A stretch of 64,000 nt of DNA, taken from NCBI RefSeq assembly GCF_900103505.1, contig NZ_FNIA01000003.1, positions 186,001-250,000 of the forward strand. The letters are read 5' to 3'. The DNA comes from Haloarchaeobius iranensis (lineage in GTDB: Archaea > Halobacteriota > Halobacteria > Halobacteriales > Natrialbaceae). Shown here piece by piece: positions 25,893 through 36,256 of this stretch. The notes under the pieces were generated by a model. It worked only from the letters and a program-made list of their open reading frames with translations. It was not told the origin of the DNA and did not search any database. How positions within the stretch are numbered: position 1 is the stretch's first letter; each line of letters starts with the position of its first letter. Position numbers and translations under genes: made by a program.

Positions 25893-27245
25893 ATGGAAAT
25901 CGAAATCGCAACCATTGGCGGATACGAGGAAGTCGGCCGGCAGATGACTGCCGTCCGAGCCGGTGACGACGTCGTCGTCTTCGACATGGGTCTGAACCTC
26001 TCGCAGGTTCTCATCCACGACAACGTCGAGACCGAGAAGATGCACAGCCTGGACCTCATCGACATGGGGGCCATCCCGGACGACCGGATCATGAGCGAAC
26101 TCGAGGGCGACGTGCAGGCCATCGTGCCGACGCACGGCCACCTCGACCACATCGGGGCCATCTCGAAGCTGGCCCACCGCTACGACGCGCCCGTCGTGGC
26201 GACGCCGTTCACCATCGAGCTCGTCAAGCAGCAGGTCGAGAGCGAGCAGAAGTTCGGGGTCGAGAACGACCTCGTGAAGATGGACGCCGGCGAGACGATG
26301 ACCATCGGCGACTCCGGGCAGGTCGAGCTCGAGTTCGTCAACGTCACACACTCCATCATCGACGCCATCAACCCGGTCCTGCACACGCCCGAGGGCGCGG
26401 TCGTCTACGGGCTGGACAAGCGCATGGACCACACGCCGGTCATCGGCGACCCCATCGACATGAAGCGGTTCCGCGAGATCGGCCGCGAGGGCGAGGGGGT
26501 CCTCTGTTACATCGAGGACTGTACCAACGCGAACAAGAAGGGTCGCACGCCCAGCGAGTCCGTCGCGCGACGGCACCTCAAGGACGTGATGTACTCGATG
26601 GAGGACTACTCCGGCGGCATCGTCGCCACCACGTTCTCCAGCCACATCGCCCGCGTGAAGTCCCTCGTCGAGTTCGCCCGCGACATCGGCCGCCAGCCGG
26701 TGCTGCTCGGGCGCTCGATGGAGAAGTACTCCGGCACCGCCGAGCGTCTCGGCTTCGTCGACTTCCCGGGCGACCTCGGGATGTTCGGCCACCGGAAGTC
26801 CGTCGACCGAACGTTCAAGCGAGTCATGAAGGAGGGCAAGGGCAACTTCCTGCCCATCGTCACGGGCCACCAGGGCGAGCCGCGCGCGATGCTCACCCGG
26901 ATGGGACGCGGCGAGACCCCCTACGAGTTAGAGGACGGCGACAAGGTCATCTTCTCGGCCCGGGTCATCCCGGAGCCGACGAACGAGGGCCAGCGCTACC
27001 AGTCCGAACGCCTGCTCGGGATGCAGGGCGCACGCATCTACGACGATATCCACGTCTCCGGCCACCTGAACCAGGAGGGTCACTACGAGATGCTGCAGGC
27101 GCTCCAGCCCCAGAACATCATCCCGGCCCACCAGGACATGAGCGGCTTCAGCGGCTACGTCAACCTCTGCGAGAGCGAGGGCTACAAGATGGGCCGCGAC
27201 CTCCACGTCACCCGTAACGGCAACCTCATCCAGCTGACCGAGTGA
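25893..27245 (+). CDS. rnj: Ribonuclease J (archaeal beta-CASP 5'-3' exoribonuclease)
   Basis: 450 residues. Metallo-beta-lactamase motif HGHLDH at ~81-86 in [13 protein letters not shown], further metal ligands in NVTHSIIDA, and the beta-CASP part with [15 protein letters not shown] and [12 protein letters not shown]; the C-terminal metal histidine is in PAHQDMSG. Compact archaeal form without a bacterial C-terminal extension. Degrades RNA from the 5' end in mRNA turnover and rRNA processing. Four nt upstream of idsA, hence cotranscribed. Confidence 0.93.
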   Translation: MEIEIATIGGYEEVGRQMTAVRAGDDVVVFDMGLNLSQVLIHDNVETEKMHSLDLIDMGAIPDDRIMSELEGDVQAIVPTHGHLDHIGAISKLAHRYDAPVVATPFTIELVKQQVESEQKFGVENDLVKMDAGETMTIGDSGQVELEFVNVTHSIIDAINPVLHTPEGAVVYGLDKRMDHTPVIGDPIDMKRFREIGREGEGVLCYIEDCTNANKKGRTPSESVARRHLKDVMYSMEDYSGGIVATTFSSHIARVKSLVEFARDIGRQPVLLGRSMEKYSGTAERLGFVDFPGDLGMFGHRKSVDRTFKRVMKEGKGNFLPIVTGHQGEPRAMLTRMGRGETPYELEDGDKVIFSARVIPEPTNEGQRYQSERLLGMQGARIYDDIHVSGHLNQEGHYEMLQALQPQNIIPAHQDMSGFSGYVNLCESEGYKMGRDLHVTRNGNLIQLTE

Positions 27246-27249
27246 CAGC

Positions 27250-28299
27250 ATGACAGACCCGCAGACGCGAGAACAGACGGTGCTCGAGGCGGTGGGCCAG
27301 CGACGCGAACTCGTCAACGAGGCCATCACCGAGGAGCTGCCCATCAAGTCGCCCGAGCGGCTGTACGAGGCATCTCGCTACCTGCTGGACGCGGGTGGGA
27401 AGCGGCTCCGGCCCACGGTGCTGCTCGTCGTCGGGGAGGCGCTGACCGACGTGGAGCCGATGTCGGCGGACTACCGCGAGTTCCAGTCACTGACCGACGA
27501 GCCCGTCGACCTCATGGCCGCCGCCGTCAGCGTCGAGGTCATCCAGTCGTTCACCCTCATCCACGACGACATCATGGACGACGACGACCTCCGGCGGGGC
27601 GTGCCGGCGGTCCACAAGGAGTACGACCTGGAGACGGCCATCCTCGCGGGCGACACGCTGTACTCGAAGGCGTTCGAGATCATGGTCGAGACGGACGCCC
27701 CACCGGAGCGGGTCGTCGCAGCCACCGACACGCTGGCGTCGACCTGCACGAAGATCTGCGAGGGCCAGAGTCTCGACGTCTCGTTCGAGACGCGACGCGA
27801 CGTCGACCCCGATGAGTACCTCGAGATGATCGAGCAGAAGACGGCGGTCCTGTACGCGGCCTCGGCCGCCATCGCCGGCGAACTCCTCTCCGCGGACGAG
27901 GAGGTCGTGGACGCGCTGTACGGCTACGGCCTCGACGTCGGGCGGGCGTTCCAGATACAGGACGACGTGCTCGACCTCACCGTCCCGTCGGACCAGCTCG
28001 GCAAGCAGCGCGGCTCGGACCTCGTCGAGAACAAGCAGACGCTCATCACGGTCCACGCCCGCGAGCAGGGCGTCGACGTCGGCGGGCTGGTCGACACCGA
28101 CAGCGTGGAGGCGGTCACCGAACCCGAGATTGACGACGCGGTGGCGACGCTCGAGGAGGCGGGCAGCATCGAGTACGCCAACCAGACCGCGCGCGACCTC
28201 GTGCAGCGCGGCAAGTCCCGGCTCGAGGTCCTCCCGGACAACGAGGCGCGCGACCTGCTGTGCGATATCGCCGACTACCTGATAGAGCGCGGCTACTGA
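27250..28299 (+). CDS. idsA: Geranylgeranyl / short-chain polyprenyl diphosphate synthase
   Basis: 349 residues. First aspartate-rich motif in HDDIMDDDDLRRG (~105-117), second in QIQDDVLDLT (~235-244), with GGKRLRPTVLLVVGEAL binding IPP. Chain length: the residues before the first motif (QSFTLIHDD) fit C15/C20 archaeal enzymes. Makes precursors for archaeal lipids and carotenoids, downstream of Mvk and Ipk. Cotranscribed with RNase J. Confidence 0.92.
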   Translation: MTDPQTREQTVLEAVGQRRELVNEAITEELPIKSPERLYEASRYLLDAGGKRLRPTVLLVVGEALTDVEPMSADYREFQSLTDEPVDLMAAAVSVEVIQSFTLIHDDIMDDDDLRRGVPAVHKEYDLETAILAGDTLYSKAFEIMVETDAPPERVVAATDTLASTCTKICEGQSLDVSFETRRDVDPDEYLEMIEQKTAVLYAASAAIAGELLSADEEVVDALYGYGLDVGRAFQIQDDVLDLTVPSDQLGKQRGSDLVENKQTLITVHAREQGVDVGGLVDTDSVEAVTEPEIDDAVATLEEAGSIEYANQTARDLVQRGKSRLEVLPDNEARDLLCDIADYLIERGY

Positions 28300-28392
28300 C
28301 TGTTCTCGCACGACTCAGTTCCTGAGTCGAACGCCGTATCGCGGGGCGAAACCCTCCGCGGTTTTAGTGGCTGTCCCGGTCTACCCGTAGCT

Positions 28393-28872
28393 ATGCCACA
28401 GGACAGCAGCACGACGCGACGGAGCGTCCTCGCGGGTGGTGCCGCGGCCCTGGCGGGACTCGCCGGGTGCCTCGGCGGCAACCAGGTACAGAAGTCGGAA
28501 CCGAACCAGGACGGCGAGGGAACCCTCGGCGAACTGCGCTGGATCCTCGAGGAGACACACGGTATGTCGGTGACGAGCATGACGTACAGCGACGAGGTCG
28601 TGACCCTCGAGTACGAGTCACAGGCGTCGGACCGCGCGGAGTCCCGCGACGAGATCGGTCAGGTCATCTCCTCGTACGGGCTCATCATCGACAGCGGCGG
28701 CCCCTCGACCCGGCTCGAGGCGGCCATCGCCGACCGGTTCGAGAGCCAGGCCGAGGAGTACCACGTCGAGGCGACGTGGGTCGACCAGTGGCGTTCGGGC
28801 GAGATGTCCGACGCGCTCGTCGCCCAGCGCGTGTTCAACACGCGCCGGTTCCCCGAATCCGCGACCGAGTAG
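28393..28872 (+). CDS. Tat lipoprotein of unknown function
   Basis: 159 residues. N-terminus has TTRRSVLAGG (twin arginine) and a lipobox ending LAGLAGC near residue 26. The mature protein has a predicted alpha/beta domain (TSMTYSDEVVTLEYESQ, DEIGQVISSYGLIID). A DUF8159-like haloarchaeal family is possible but I cannot confirm it. It follows idsA by 93 nt. Confidence 0.75.
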   Translation: MPQDSSTTRRSVLAGGAAALAGLAGCLGGNQVQKSEPNQDGEGTLGELRWILEETHGMSVTSMTYSDEVVTLEYESQASDRAESRDEIGQVISSYGLIIDSGGPSTRLEAAIADRFESQAEEYHVEATWVDQWRSGEMSDALVAQRVFNTRRFPESATE

Positions 28873-29255
28873 GGCGACACCAACTGTGTCCGTGGCTGTG
28901 CCGGCTTCCCGACCGGCACTCCGAATCTGGGTGGTCTGACCGGCGCGACGCCGGTCGACACGTGCGGTCTGCGGTGCGATTGCGGTGCGGAGGCAACGAC
29001 TGCGGTGCGTGCGACGACGACTTCGGTGTGATAGTGGCTACCTGCGGTGCGGCTGGTGGATGCGGTACGTGGGTGGCTCCACGGTGGCTGGAGCACGCCG
29101 GGTCTGCTGGCTTTCCGGACGGATACTTTCGTAGTCGAGGCCAGCCCGAAAGCCCCGGCTGGCCCGATTACGTCGCTGGTGCCGGCTCATCGCGACTCGA
29201 ACTCCCGGGACGAACATCACGACTGTTTTGACGGTTCCGGCTGTACGCCCTGTCA
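28873..29255. other. Intergenic region with short direct repeats
   Basis: 383 bp with no plausible gene. A perfect 7-bp inverted repeat gtgccgg/ccggcac lies at 28898-28919, 26 nt after the lipoprotein stop, possibly a terminator hairpin. Four exact copies of tgcggtgcg occur at 28970, 28981, 29001 and 29043. The gltX promoter must be near 29200-29250 (gactgttttgacgg). Confidence 0.5.
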
Positions 29256-30974
29256 ATGGACGATTCGCTACGCGAGCAGGTCGAGCGAGCGGCCGAGAAG
29301 CACGCCCTGTTCAACGCGGTCAAGCACGAGAGCGACGCCGCCGTCGGCGCGGTTATGGGCCCGCTGATGGGCGAGAACCCCTCCTTCCGCGAGCACGGCG
29401 ACGAGGTGCCCGGCGTGGTCGGGGGCGTCTGCGGGCGCGTCAACCAGATGGACCACGCCGAGAAGCGCGAGCGGCTTGGCGAACTCGCACCGGAGCTGCT
29501 GGCGGAGCTCGACAGCGAGGACGAGGGCGAGCAGCACACGCTGCCGGACCTGGACAACGCCGAGGCGTACGACCAGGTCCGGATGCGCTGTGCGCCGAAC
29601 CCGAACGGGCCGTGGCACGTCGGCCACGCGCGGATGCCCGCCGTCATCGGGACGTACAAGGAGCGCTACGACGGCTGGTTCTGCGTCCGGTTCGACGACA
29701 CCGACCCGGAGACGAAGCGCCCGGACCTCGACGCCTACGACGGCATCCTGGAGGATATCGAGTACCTCGGCTTCGAGCCCGACGAGGTGCTGAAAGCGAG
29801 CGACCGCCTGGAGACGTACTACGAGCACGCACGGGAGCTCATCGAGATGGGCGGGGCGTACACCTGCTCCTGTCCGCAGGGGGAGTTCTCGGACCTGAAG
29901 AACAGTGGGCAGGCCTGCCCGCATCGCGGGAAGGACGCCGAGACCACGATGGCGGAGTTCGAGGAGATGGTCGCGGGCGAGTACAGCTCCGGCGAGATGG
30001 TCCTGCGGGTGAAGACCGACATCGAGCACAAGAACCCCGCGCTCCGTGACTGGGTGGCGTTCCGGATGATAGACACACCACACCCCCGTCCGGAGGCCGA
30101 GGAGTACCGCTGCTGGCCGATGCTCGACTTCCAGTCCGGCATCGACGACCACCTCGTCGGCATCACGCATATCATCCGCGGCATCGACCTGCAGGACTCC
30201 GCGAAGCGCCAGCAGTTCGTCTACGACTACTTCGGCTGGGAGTACCCCGAGGTCGTCCACTGGGGCCACGTCCAGGTCGACGCCTACGACGTGAAGATGT
30301 CAACCTCGACGCTGAAGGAGCTCATCGACGCGGGCGAACTCGACGGCTGGGACGACCCGCGCGCGCCGACCATCAAGAGCCTTCGACGGCGGGGCATCCG
30401 CGGCGAGGCCATCGTCGAGTCGATGATCGAACTCGGCACCTCGACCTCGAACGTCGACCTCGCGATGTCGTCGGTCTACTCGAAGAACCGCGACCTCATC
30501 GACGACGGTGCGGACCGGCAGTTCCTCGTGCGCGACGGCACCGAACTCGGCATCGTCGGCGGCGCGCCCGAGTTCGGCGAGCCGCCGGTCCACCCGGACC
30601 ACGAGGACCGCGGTGTCCGCGAGATTCCGGTCAGTTCCGCCGTGCTGCTCGAACCGAAGGACCTGCCCGAGCGCGAGGAGCGGGTCTGGCTGAAGGGCCT
30701 CGGCTGTTTCCGGTTCACCCGCGACGCGCTCCAGTACACTGGCGACGACATCTCGGCGGTGCGCGAGGAGGGCGTCGACGTGGTGCACTGGGTGCCCGCG
30801 GAGGACAACGAGCCCGTCGAGCTCTGGACGATGGACGGCGTCGTCGAGGGGTACGCGGAACCGGGCGTCCGCGACCAGCCGGTCGACACGATGGTCCAGT
30901 TCGAGCGCGTGGGCTTCGCCCGCGTCGACGCCCACGACGAGGACGGCTCCGTGGCGTACTTCGCCCACGAGTAG
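29256..30974 (+). CDS. gltX: Glutamyl-tRNA synthetase (archaeal type)
   Basis: 572 residues. Class I signature HVGH at ~121-124 in PNPNGPWHVGHARMPAV and a KMSTS-like motif (VKMSTSTLKEL near 348); the archaeal-type beta-barrel anticodon domain is at the C-terminus (DLPEREERVWLKGLGCFRFT). An N-terminal ~100-residue helical extension is typical of the archaeal/eukaryotic form. Probably also charges tRNA-Gln with glutamate, as usual in archaea. Single gene. Confidence 0.94.
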   Translation: MDDSLREQVERAAEKHALFNAVKHESDAAVGAVMGPLMGENPSFREHGDEVPGVVGGVCGRVNQMDHAEKRERLGELAPELLAELDSEDEGEQHTLPDLDNAEAYDQVRMRCAPNPNGPWHVGHARMPAVIGTYKERYDGWFCVRFDDTDPETKRPDLDAYDGILEDIEYLGFEPDEVLKASDRLETYYEHARELIEMGGAYTCSCPQGEFSDLKNSGQACPHRGKDAETTMAEFEEMVAGEYSSGEMVLRVKTDIEHKNPALRDWVAFRMIDTPHPRPEAEEYRCWPMLDFQSGIDDHLVGITHIIRGIDLQDSAKRQQFVYDYFGWEYPEVVHWGHVQVDAYDVKMSTSTLKELIDAGELDGWDDPRAPTIKSLRRRGIRGEAIVESMIELGTSTSNVDLAMSSVYSKNRDLIDDGADRQFLVRDGTELGIVGGAPEFGEPPVHPDHEDRGVREIPVSSAVLLEPKDLPEREERVWLKGLGCFRFTRDALQYTGDDISAVREEGVDVVHWVPAEDNEPVELWTMDGVVEGYAEPGVRDQPVDTMVQFERVGFARVDAHDEDGSVAYFAHE

Positions 30975-31004
30975 CTGCCGAACCGACGGCGTCGCGGCTC
31001 CTTC

Positions 31005-31508
31005 TCACCAGACGAAGACGAACAGGCCGAACCCGAGCAGCATCGACAGCGTCAGCAGCGCCTGCACGACCGCGCTCGCGAGGATGCCGAGGCTGGTCGT
31101 CGCGGCGGCCCGGGCAGCGTGCCGGCGGTCCTCGGTCTCCCAGTACTCCAGCGCGAAGACGGTCCCGACGACGCCGACGACGATACCCACCGGGCCGGTG
31201 ACGAACAGCAGCGCGAGCCCGACCGCGCTCGCCAGCAGTGTCGTGCGCCAGGACGCGCCGCCGACGCGTGCGGAGACGGCGTCCGCGAGGAGGTCGGCCG
31301 CGACGGCGAACAGCCCGACGGCGACGAGGCCGACCGCGACGAACACGCCCAGGCCGTCGCCCCAGAGCCAGAAGACGAGGACGCCCGCGACCGAGAGCAG
31401 GGGGCCCGGCATCGACGGGACGACGCTGCCGACGATGCCGGCGACCAGGAGGACGACGGCGGCGACGAGGACCGGGTCGACACCACCGGTGAGGGAACCG
31501 AGTGCCAT
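31005..31508 (-). CDS. DUF456 membrane protein
   Basis: 167 residues from ATG 31508, with six hydrophobic glycine-rich segments. LVAGIVGSVVPSMPGPLLSVAGVLVF and FVTGPVGIVVGVVGTVFALEYWE are the duplicated GxxGxxxPxxPG-type motifs of DUF456. Function unknown; integral membrane. Converges with gltX and diverges from the ferredoxin operon. Confidence 0.8.
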   Translation of the reverse strand: MALGSLTGGVDPVLVAAVVLLVAGIVGSVVPSMPGPLLSVAGVLVFWLWGDGLGVFVAVGLVAVGLFAVAADLLADAVSARVGGASWRTTLLASAVGLALLFVTGPVGIVVGVVGTVFALEYWETEDRRHAARAAATTSLGILASAVVQALLTLSMLLGFGLFVFVW

Positions 31509-31669
31509 GTCGTCCGGTAGTGTCGTCGTCGTCAAGGATGTTGTGCCGTCGAGGGGCATGCTGGTGCGCTCCGAGCAGGTCTCGCGGTGACCAGTGGCGA
31601 CCGCCGACCGCGCCGCCCTCCCGACGTTCACGAACGTAAATTTAAGACCCGGGCCGCCTTCGTGCCTAG

Positions 31670-32005
<336 letters not shown>

Positions 32006-32011
32006 GCACCG

Positions 32012-32866
32012 ATGGAGATAGCAGTACTCACGAAGGGGGTCCCTGACTTCCGAGAGGGCCAGGTGTCCTTCGACGAGGACGGCCACCTCGAACGCGGGAA
32101 GACCCCGACGGTCATGAACCCGAACGACAAGTTCGCGCTGCGTGCCGCCCTGCAGACGAAGGTGCGCCACGGCGGGAACGTCACACTCTGCAGCATGGGC
32201 CCGCCCGGCTACGACAACATCCTCGAGGAGGGGATGCGGGACGTGTACGCCGACGACCTCGTGCTGGTGTCCGACCGGGAGTTCGCGGCGGCGGACACCT
32301 GGGCGACGGCCATCACGCTGACGGCCGCGCTCGAACACATGGAGACGGAGCCCGACGTGGTGTTCGCGGGCTTCAAGACGGCCGACGGCGAGACGGGCCA
32401 CACCGGCCCGCAGACGTGCTGGGGGCTGGACCGGCCGATTCTCACCCACGTCATCTCGCTCGACATCGAGCCCGAGAACGAGGTGGTGCGGGCGAAGCGC
32501 CTCGTCGAGGGCGACGTTGACGAGATCGAGACCGTCGAGGCACCGCTGCCCTGTGTCGTCGTCACGGACCCCGAGTTCGAGCCGACGTACCGCCGCGCCG
32601 AGCACCGTCTCGAACTGAAGGACCTGCGCGAGCAGACGAAAGAGCGCGCCGAGAACTACGAGGACCACCTCACGATGTGGAACCACGAGGAGCTGAACCT
32701 CGACCCGGACTTCGTCGGACTGGACGGCTCGCCGACCATCGTCTCGTCGGTCGACCCCATCCCGAAGTCGCCATCGGAGCGCGAGGCGACGATGGTGACG
32801 CCGGACGACGAGGAGGGGATGGAACAGGTACTCGAGGAGATGACGCCGTTCGCGGGGGGTGACTGA
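32012..32866 (+). CDS. etfB: Electron transfer flavoprotein beta subunit (FixA-type)
   Basis: 284 residues. Starts MEIAVLTKGVPDFREGQVSF and includes MNPNDKFALRAALQTK, the adenine-nucleotide binding TADGETGHTGPQTCWGL and LPCVVVTDPEFEPTYR motifs of the FixA/EtfB family. Pairs with EtfA to carry FAD (and in bifurcating systems a second FAD) between dehydrogenases and the quinone reductase FixC. GTG of etfA follows 2 nt later. Confidence 0.92.
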   Translation: MEIAVLTKGVPDFREGQVSFDEDGHLERGKTPTVMNPNDKFALRAALQTKVRHGGNVTLCSMGPPGYDNILEEGMRDVYADDLVLVSDREFAAADTWATAITLTAALEHMETEPDVVFAGFKTADGETGHTGPQTCWGLDRPILTHVISLDIEPENEVVRAKRLVEGDVDEIETVEAPLPCVVVTDPEFEPTYRRAEHRLELKDLREQTKERAENYEDHLTMWNHEELNLDPDFVGLDGSPTIVSSVDPIPKSPSEREATMVTPDDEEGMEQVLEEMTPFAGGD

Positions 32867-32868
32867 CG

Positions 32869-34593
32869 GTGCCGACTATCGACCCCGGCGAGTACACCAT
32901 CGCCGAGCTCGGCCCCGAGCTGAAGGACATCGCGGACGTCGACGAGCTGGAGGCCATCCTCGAGGCCGAGCAGGACGGCGAGAACCGAACCGGTGCGGTG
33001 ACGCTCATCGAGAGCCGCATCGAGAAGTTCAGCGAGGACGACGAGGATGGCGACGCCGGCGACCTCGACCCGAGCGAGATGAGCGTCGCCGACATCGGGA
33101 ACGCCGTCAGGGACCTCGAGGAGGTCGAGGACCTCGAAGCCCTGCTCGAGGCCGAGGAGGCCGCCGAGGGCCGTGACAGTGCGAAACGGCTCATCCAGAA
33201 GCGCATCGACGACCTCAGCGAGAGCGAGGACGACGGCGAGGACACGGAAGTCGAGGCGGAGACGCCGGAGGAGCGCCACCCCGACCTCGACCACCCGACG
33301 GCCGACAAGCGGCACGTCCGGGCCATCGACGACGGCAGCTACGAGGACATGTGGGTGTACTGCGAGACCCAGCAGGGCGACATGCTGGACGTCTCCCGCG
33401 AGATGCTCGGGAAGGCCCGCCAGCTGATGGACCAGTACAACGAGGACTACGGGGTCTCCGCGAGCGAAGCGAGCGGAGGCTCGGAAGACGAGTCCTCCGG
33501 TGGCGACGAGAAGGTCGTCGCGGTGCTCGTCGGCGACGACGTCGAGAAGCACACCGAGGAGTGCATCGAACTCGGCGCGGACGTGGTCGTCACGGTCGAG
33601 GACGACCGGCTCGCGCGCTTCCGGCACAAGCCGTACACGCGCATCTTCTGTGACGTGGCGCGCTGGGGTGGCGACCCCGGCGAGGGCAACCCCGACCCGG
33701 CCGACTGGCGCGACTACGACGAGCCGCGCTACGTGCTGTTCCCGGCGACGAACAACGGGCGGGACCTCTCGGCGCTCGTGCAGGCGGAGCTCGACTCCGG
33801 CCTGGCGTCGGACTGTTCGGGGCTCTACATCGAGGACGCGGAGATCTCGAACCCGGTCAAGACCGGCGAGCCGGGCACGACGAAGACGTTCGACCGCATC
33901 CTGCACATGAAACGCCCGGACTTCTCCGGCTTCGAGTACTCGACCATCCTCTGTATCGACAACCCGCATCGGGACTTCCACCCGCAGGGCGGCTCCGTCA
34001 TCCCGGGGAGCTTCGAGGTGCCAGACCCGGACCCCGACCGCGAGGGCGAGGTCGTCGAGTGGGACGGCGACATCGACGACGGCTGGTTCCACGTCGAGGT
34101 CACCGACCACGACGTGCTCGACGAGGGCGTCGACCTCACCGGCAACGAGGTCGTCGTCGCGATGGGTCGTGGCATCGGCGACAACCCGACGAAGGGGATG
34201 GAGCTGGGCATCGAACTCGCCGACTGCTTCGAGGACGCCGACGTGGGCGTCACCCGTGGCATCGTCACTGGCTCGTATCAGTTCGACGCCAACGTGGAGC
34301 AGTACACCCACGAGGAGCGCCAGATCGGCGAGACGGGCCAGGTCGTCGCGCCCGACCTCTACATCGCCGCCGGTATCTCCGGCGCGGTCCAGCACAAGGT
34401 CGGCATGGACGACTCGGGCGTCATCGTCGCCATCAACACCGACCCCGATGCGAGGATCAGGGACTTCTCCGACTACTTCATCGAGGGCGACCTGTTCGAC
34501 GTGCTCCCGGGGCTCATCGACGCCGTCGAGAGCGGCGACGTGAGCGAGGCGCTTGCGGCGGCCGCGGCGCCCGGAGGTGCCGGCGATGACTGA
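32869..34593 (+). CDS. etfA: Electron transfer flavoprotein alpha subunit with duplicated N-terminal module
   Basis: 574 residues, GTG start directly after etfB. The C-terminal ~360 residues are EtfA/FixB (VVAVLVGDDV, then AMGRGIGDNPTKGMELG and SGAVQHKVGMDDSGVIVAINTDP, the FAD-binding site). The first ~195 residues are extra: two tandem copies of a ~47-residue helical unit (9-55 and 70-117; pattern LEAILEAEQDG..R.GAV.LIESRIE), acidic linkers, a domain with MWVYCETQQG, and a serine-glycine linker at 195-214. Overlaps fixC by 8 nt. The unusual N-terminus may bind a partner. Confidence 0.9.
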   Translation: MPTIDPGEYTIAELGPELKDIADVDELEAILEAEQDGENRTGAVTLIESRIEKFSEDDEDGDAGDLDPSEMSVADIGNAVRDLEEVEDLEALLEAEEAAEGRDSAKRLIQKRIDDLSESEDDGEDTEVEAETPEERHPDLDHPTADKRHVRAIDDGSYEDMWVYCETQQGDMLDVSREMLGKARQLMDQYNEDYGVSASEASGGSEDESSGGDEKVVAVLVGDDVEKHTEECIELGADVVVTVEDDRLARFRHKPYTRIFCDVARWGGDPGEGNPDPADWRDYDEPRYVLFPATNNGRDLSALVQAELDSGLASDCSGLYIEDAEISNPVKTGEPGTTKTFDRILHMKRPDFSGFEYSTILCIDNPHRDFHPQGGSVIPGSFEVPDPDPDREGEVVEWDGDIDDGWFHVEVTDHDVLDEGVDLTGNEVVVAMGRGIGDNPTKGMELGIELADCFEDADVGVTRGIVTGSYQFDANVEQYTHEERQIGETGQVVAPDLYIAAGISGAVQHKVGMDDSGVIVAINTDPDARIRDFSDYFIEGDLFDVLPGLIDAVESGDVSEALAAAAAPGGAGDD

Positions 34594-36253
34594 CCGCGAG
34601 CACTACGAGGCGGTCGTCGTCGGCGCCGGTCCCGGTGGTGCGGCGGCCGCGGCCCGGCTCGCCGACCACGGCGTCGAGACGCTCGTGCTCGAACGGGGCG
34701 CCGACGCCGGCGCGAAGAACGTCTCCGGCGGGCTCATCTACGCGGAGCAGTCCGCCCCGTACACCGTCGACGACCTGTTCCCCGACTTCCGCGAGGAGGC
34801 GAGCGAGCGTCCCATCACGGACTACAAGATGGACAACATCGCGGGGAACCGCGTGAAGACGTACGACCTGACGCCGCTGCACGAGAACGACACGCTCTGG
34901 TGCGATGCGGTACTGCGCCGGAAGATGGACTCGTGGATGGCCGAACGGGTCCACGAGAAGTGCCGCGAGAGCGGCGGCGGCCTGCTGACCGACGTGCGCG
35001 TCAACGGGCTGCTCCGAGAGAACGGCGAGATCGTCGGCGTCACCTGCGACGAGCTGGACGACATCGAGGCCGACGTGGTCATCGCGGCCGACGGCGTCAA
35101 CTCCGAGCTGGCCCGCGAGGCCGGCCTGATGGACTGGGACGACCCCGAGGAGTGGTTCCAGGGCGTCAAGGCCGTCGTCGACGTGCCCGACGGCTTCGTC
35201 CAGGAGACGTTCGGCGTCGACGAGGACGAGGGCGTTGCCCGGCTGTTCTCGGGGGACCTGTTCCAGGATGCCCGGGGCGGCGGGTTCATGTACACGAACC
35301 AGGACACGCTCTCCATCGGGACCGTGTTCCACCTCGACAGCATCGTCGAGGAGCGCGCCGAGACGCACGAACTGCTCGACGCGCTGTTGACCCATCCGCA
35401 CCTCTCGAACTGGCTGCCGGAGGAGTACGACGAGGTCGAGTACTCCGCGAAGCTGGTGCCCGACTCGAAGAAAGTTGCCCTGAAGGAGCCCCACCGCGAC
35501 CGCCTGCTGCTCGTCGGCGACGCCGCCGGCCAGATGCAGGCCCAGGGGCCCATCATCAAGGGGATGAACCACGCCGTGACGGCCGGTGCGCTCGCGGCGG
35601 ACGCGTACGTGACCGCACGCGGCCGGTCCGGGGAGACCGCCGGCCAGCGCTACGCCACTCTGCTCGACCGGGAGGGCGTGATGGACAAGCTCCGCCCGAA
35701 GAGCTACGACTGGACGAGCGGCATCAGCGAACACCCCGCGATGGCGAACGTCATGGAGACGGTCGCCAAGTCGCCGGTCGGCCGCGCGGTGTTGCGGACC
35801 GGCGCGGCGGAGTCGCTGGTCGAGCGGGCGTTCAACTCGCCGCGCCTGCTGTCGATGCTGCCGGACATCAAGCCGGCCTACGTCACCGTTCCCACCCTCA
35901 TCGGGGAGGAGCAGGGCGTGCCGGTCAGCGGCGAGAGCACGGTCGAGACGCCGACGCTGGAGGAGCGCATCGGCGACCTGAGCTACAACACCGACATCGG
36001 CAACCCACACATCGAGGTGGTCGACAACTCCTGGGCAGCCAGCGGCACGGCGGTCACCGCATGCCCGGTCAGCGCCGAGGACTTCGGCGGCGGCTGCTAC
36101 CGCTCGGAGACCGTCGGAACGAACGGCAGCGAGGAGCGCGTCGTGAGCCTCGACACCCAGCCCTGCGTGGAGTGTGGTACCTGCGCCGTCGTCGCCGACA
36201 CGGAGTGGGAGCACCCACGCGGCGGCAAGGGCGTGGAGTACGAGCAGGGCTGA
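34586..36253 (+). CDS. fixC: FixC/ETF-quinone oxidoreductase with C-terminal Fe-S (FixX-like) domain
   Basis: 555 residues. N-terminal FAD Rossmann motif VVVGAGPGGAAAAARLADHG and a second FAD site in LLVGDAAGQMQAQGPIIKGM. The C-terminus has C504 and C527-x2-C530-x2-C533 (CVECGTC), plus C493, a layout like the [4Fe-4S] tail of ETF-QO or a fused FixX, and ends WEHPRGGKGVEYEQG as FixX does. Passes electrons from ETF to menaquinone at the membrane. Start overlaps etfA by 8 nt; 3 nt precede the next gene. Confidence 0.92.
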   Translation: MTDREHYEAVVVGAGPGGAAAAARLADHGVETLVLERGADAGAKNVSGGLIYAEQSAPYTVDDLFPDFREEASERPITDYKMDNIAGNRVKTYDLTPLHENDTLWCDAVLRRKMDSWMAERVHEKCRESGGGLLTDVRVNGLLRENGEIVGVTCDELDDIEADVVIAADGVNSELAREAGLMDWDDPEEWFQGVKAVVDVPDGFVQETFGVDEDEGVARLFSGDLFQDARGGGFMYTNQDTLSIGTVFHLDSIVEERAETHELLDALLTHPHLSNWLPEEYDEVEYSAKLVPDSKKVALKEPHRDRLLLVGDAAGQMQAQGPIIKGMNHAVTAGALAADAYVTARGRSGETAGQRYATLLDREGVMDKLRPKSYDWTSGISEHPAMANVMETVAKSPVGRAVLRTGAAESLVERAFNSPRLLSMLPDIKPAYVTVPTLIGEEQGVPVSGESTVETPTLEERIGDLSYNTDIGNPHIEVVDNSWAASGTAVTACPVSAEDFGGGCYRSETVGTNGSEERVVSLDTQPCVECGTCAVVADTEWEHPRGGKGVEYEQG

Positions 36254-36256
36254 ACC

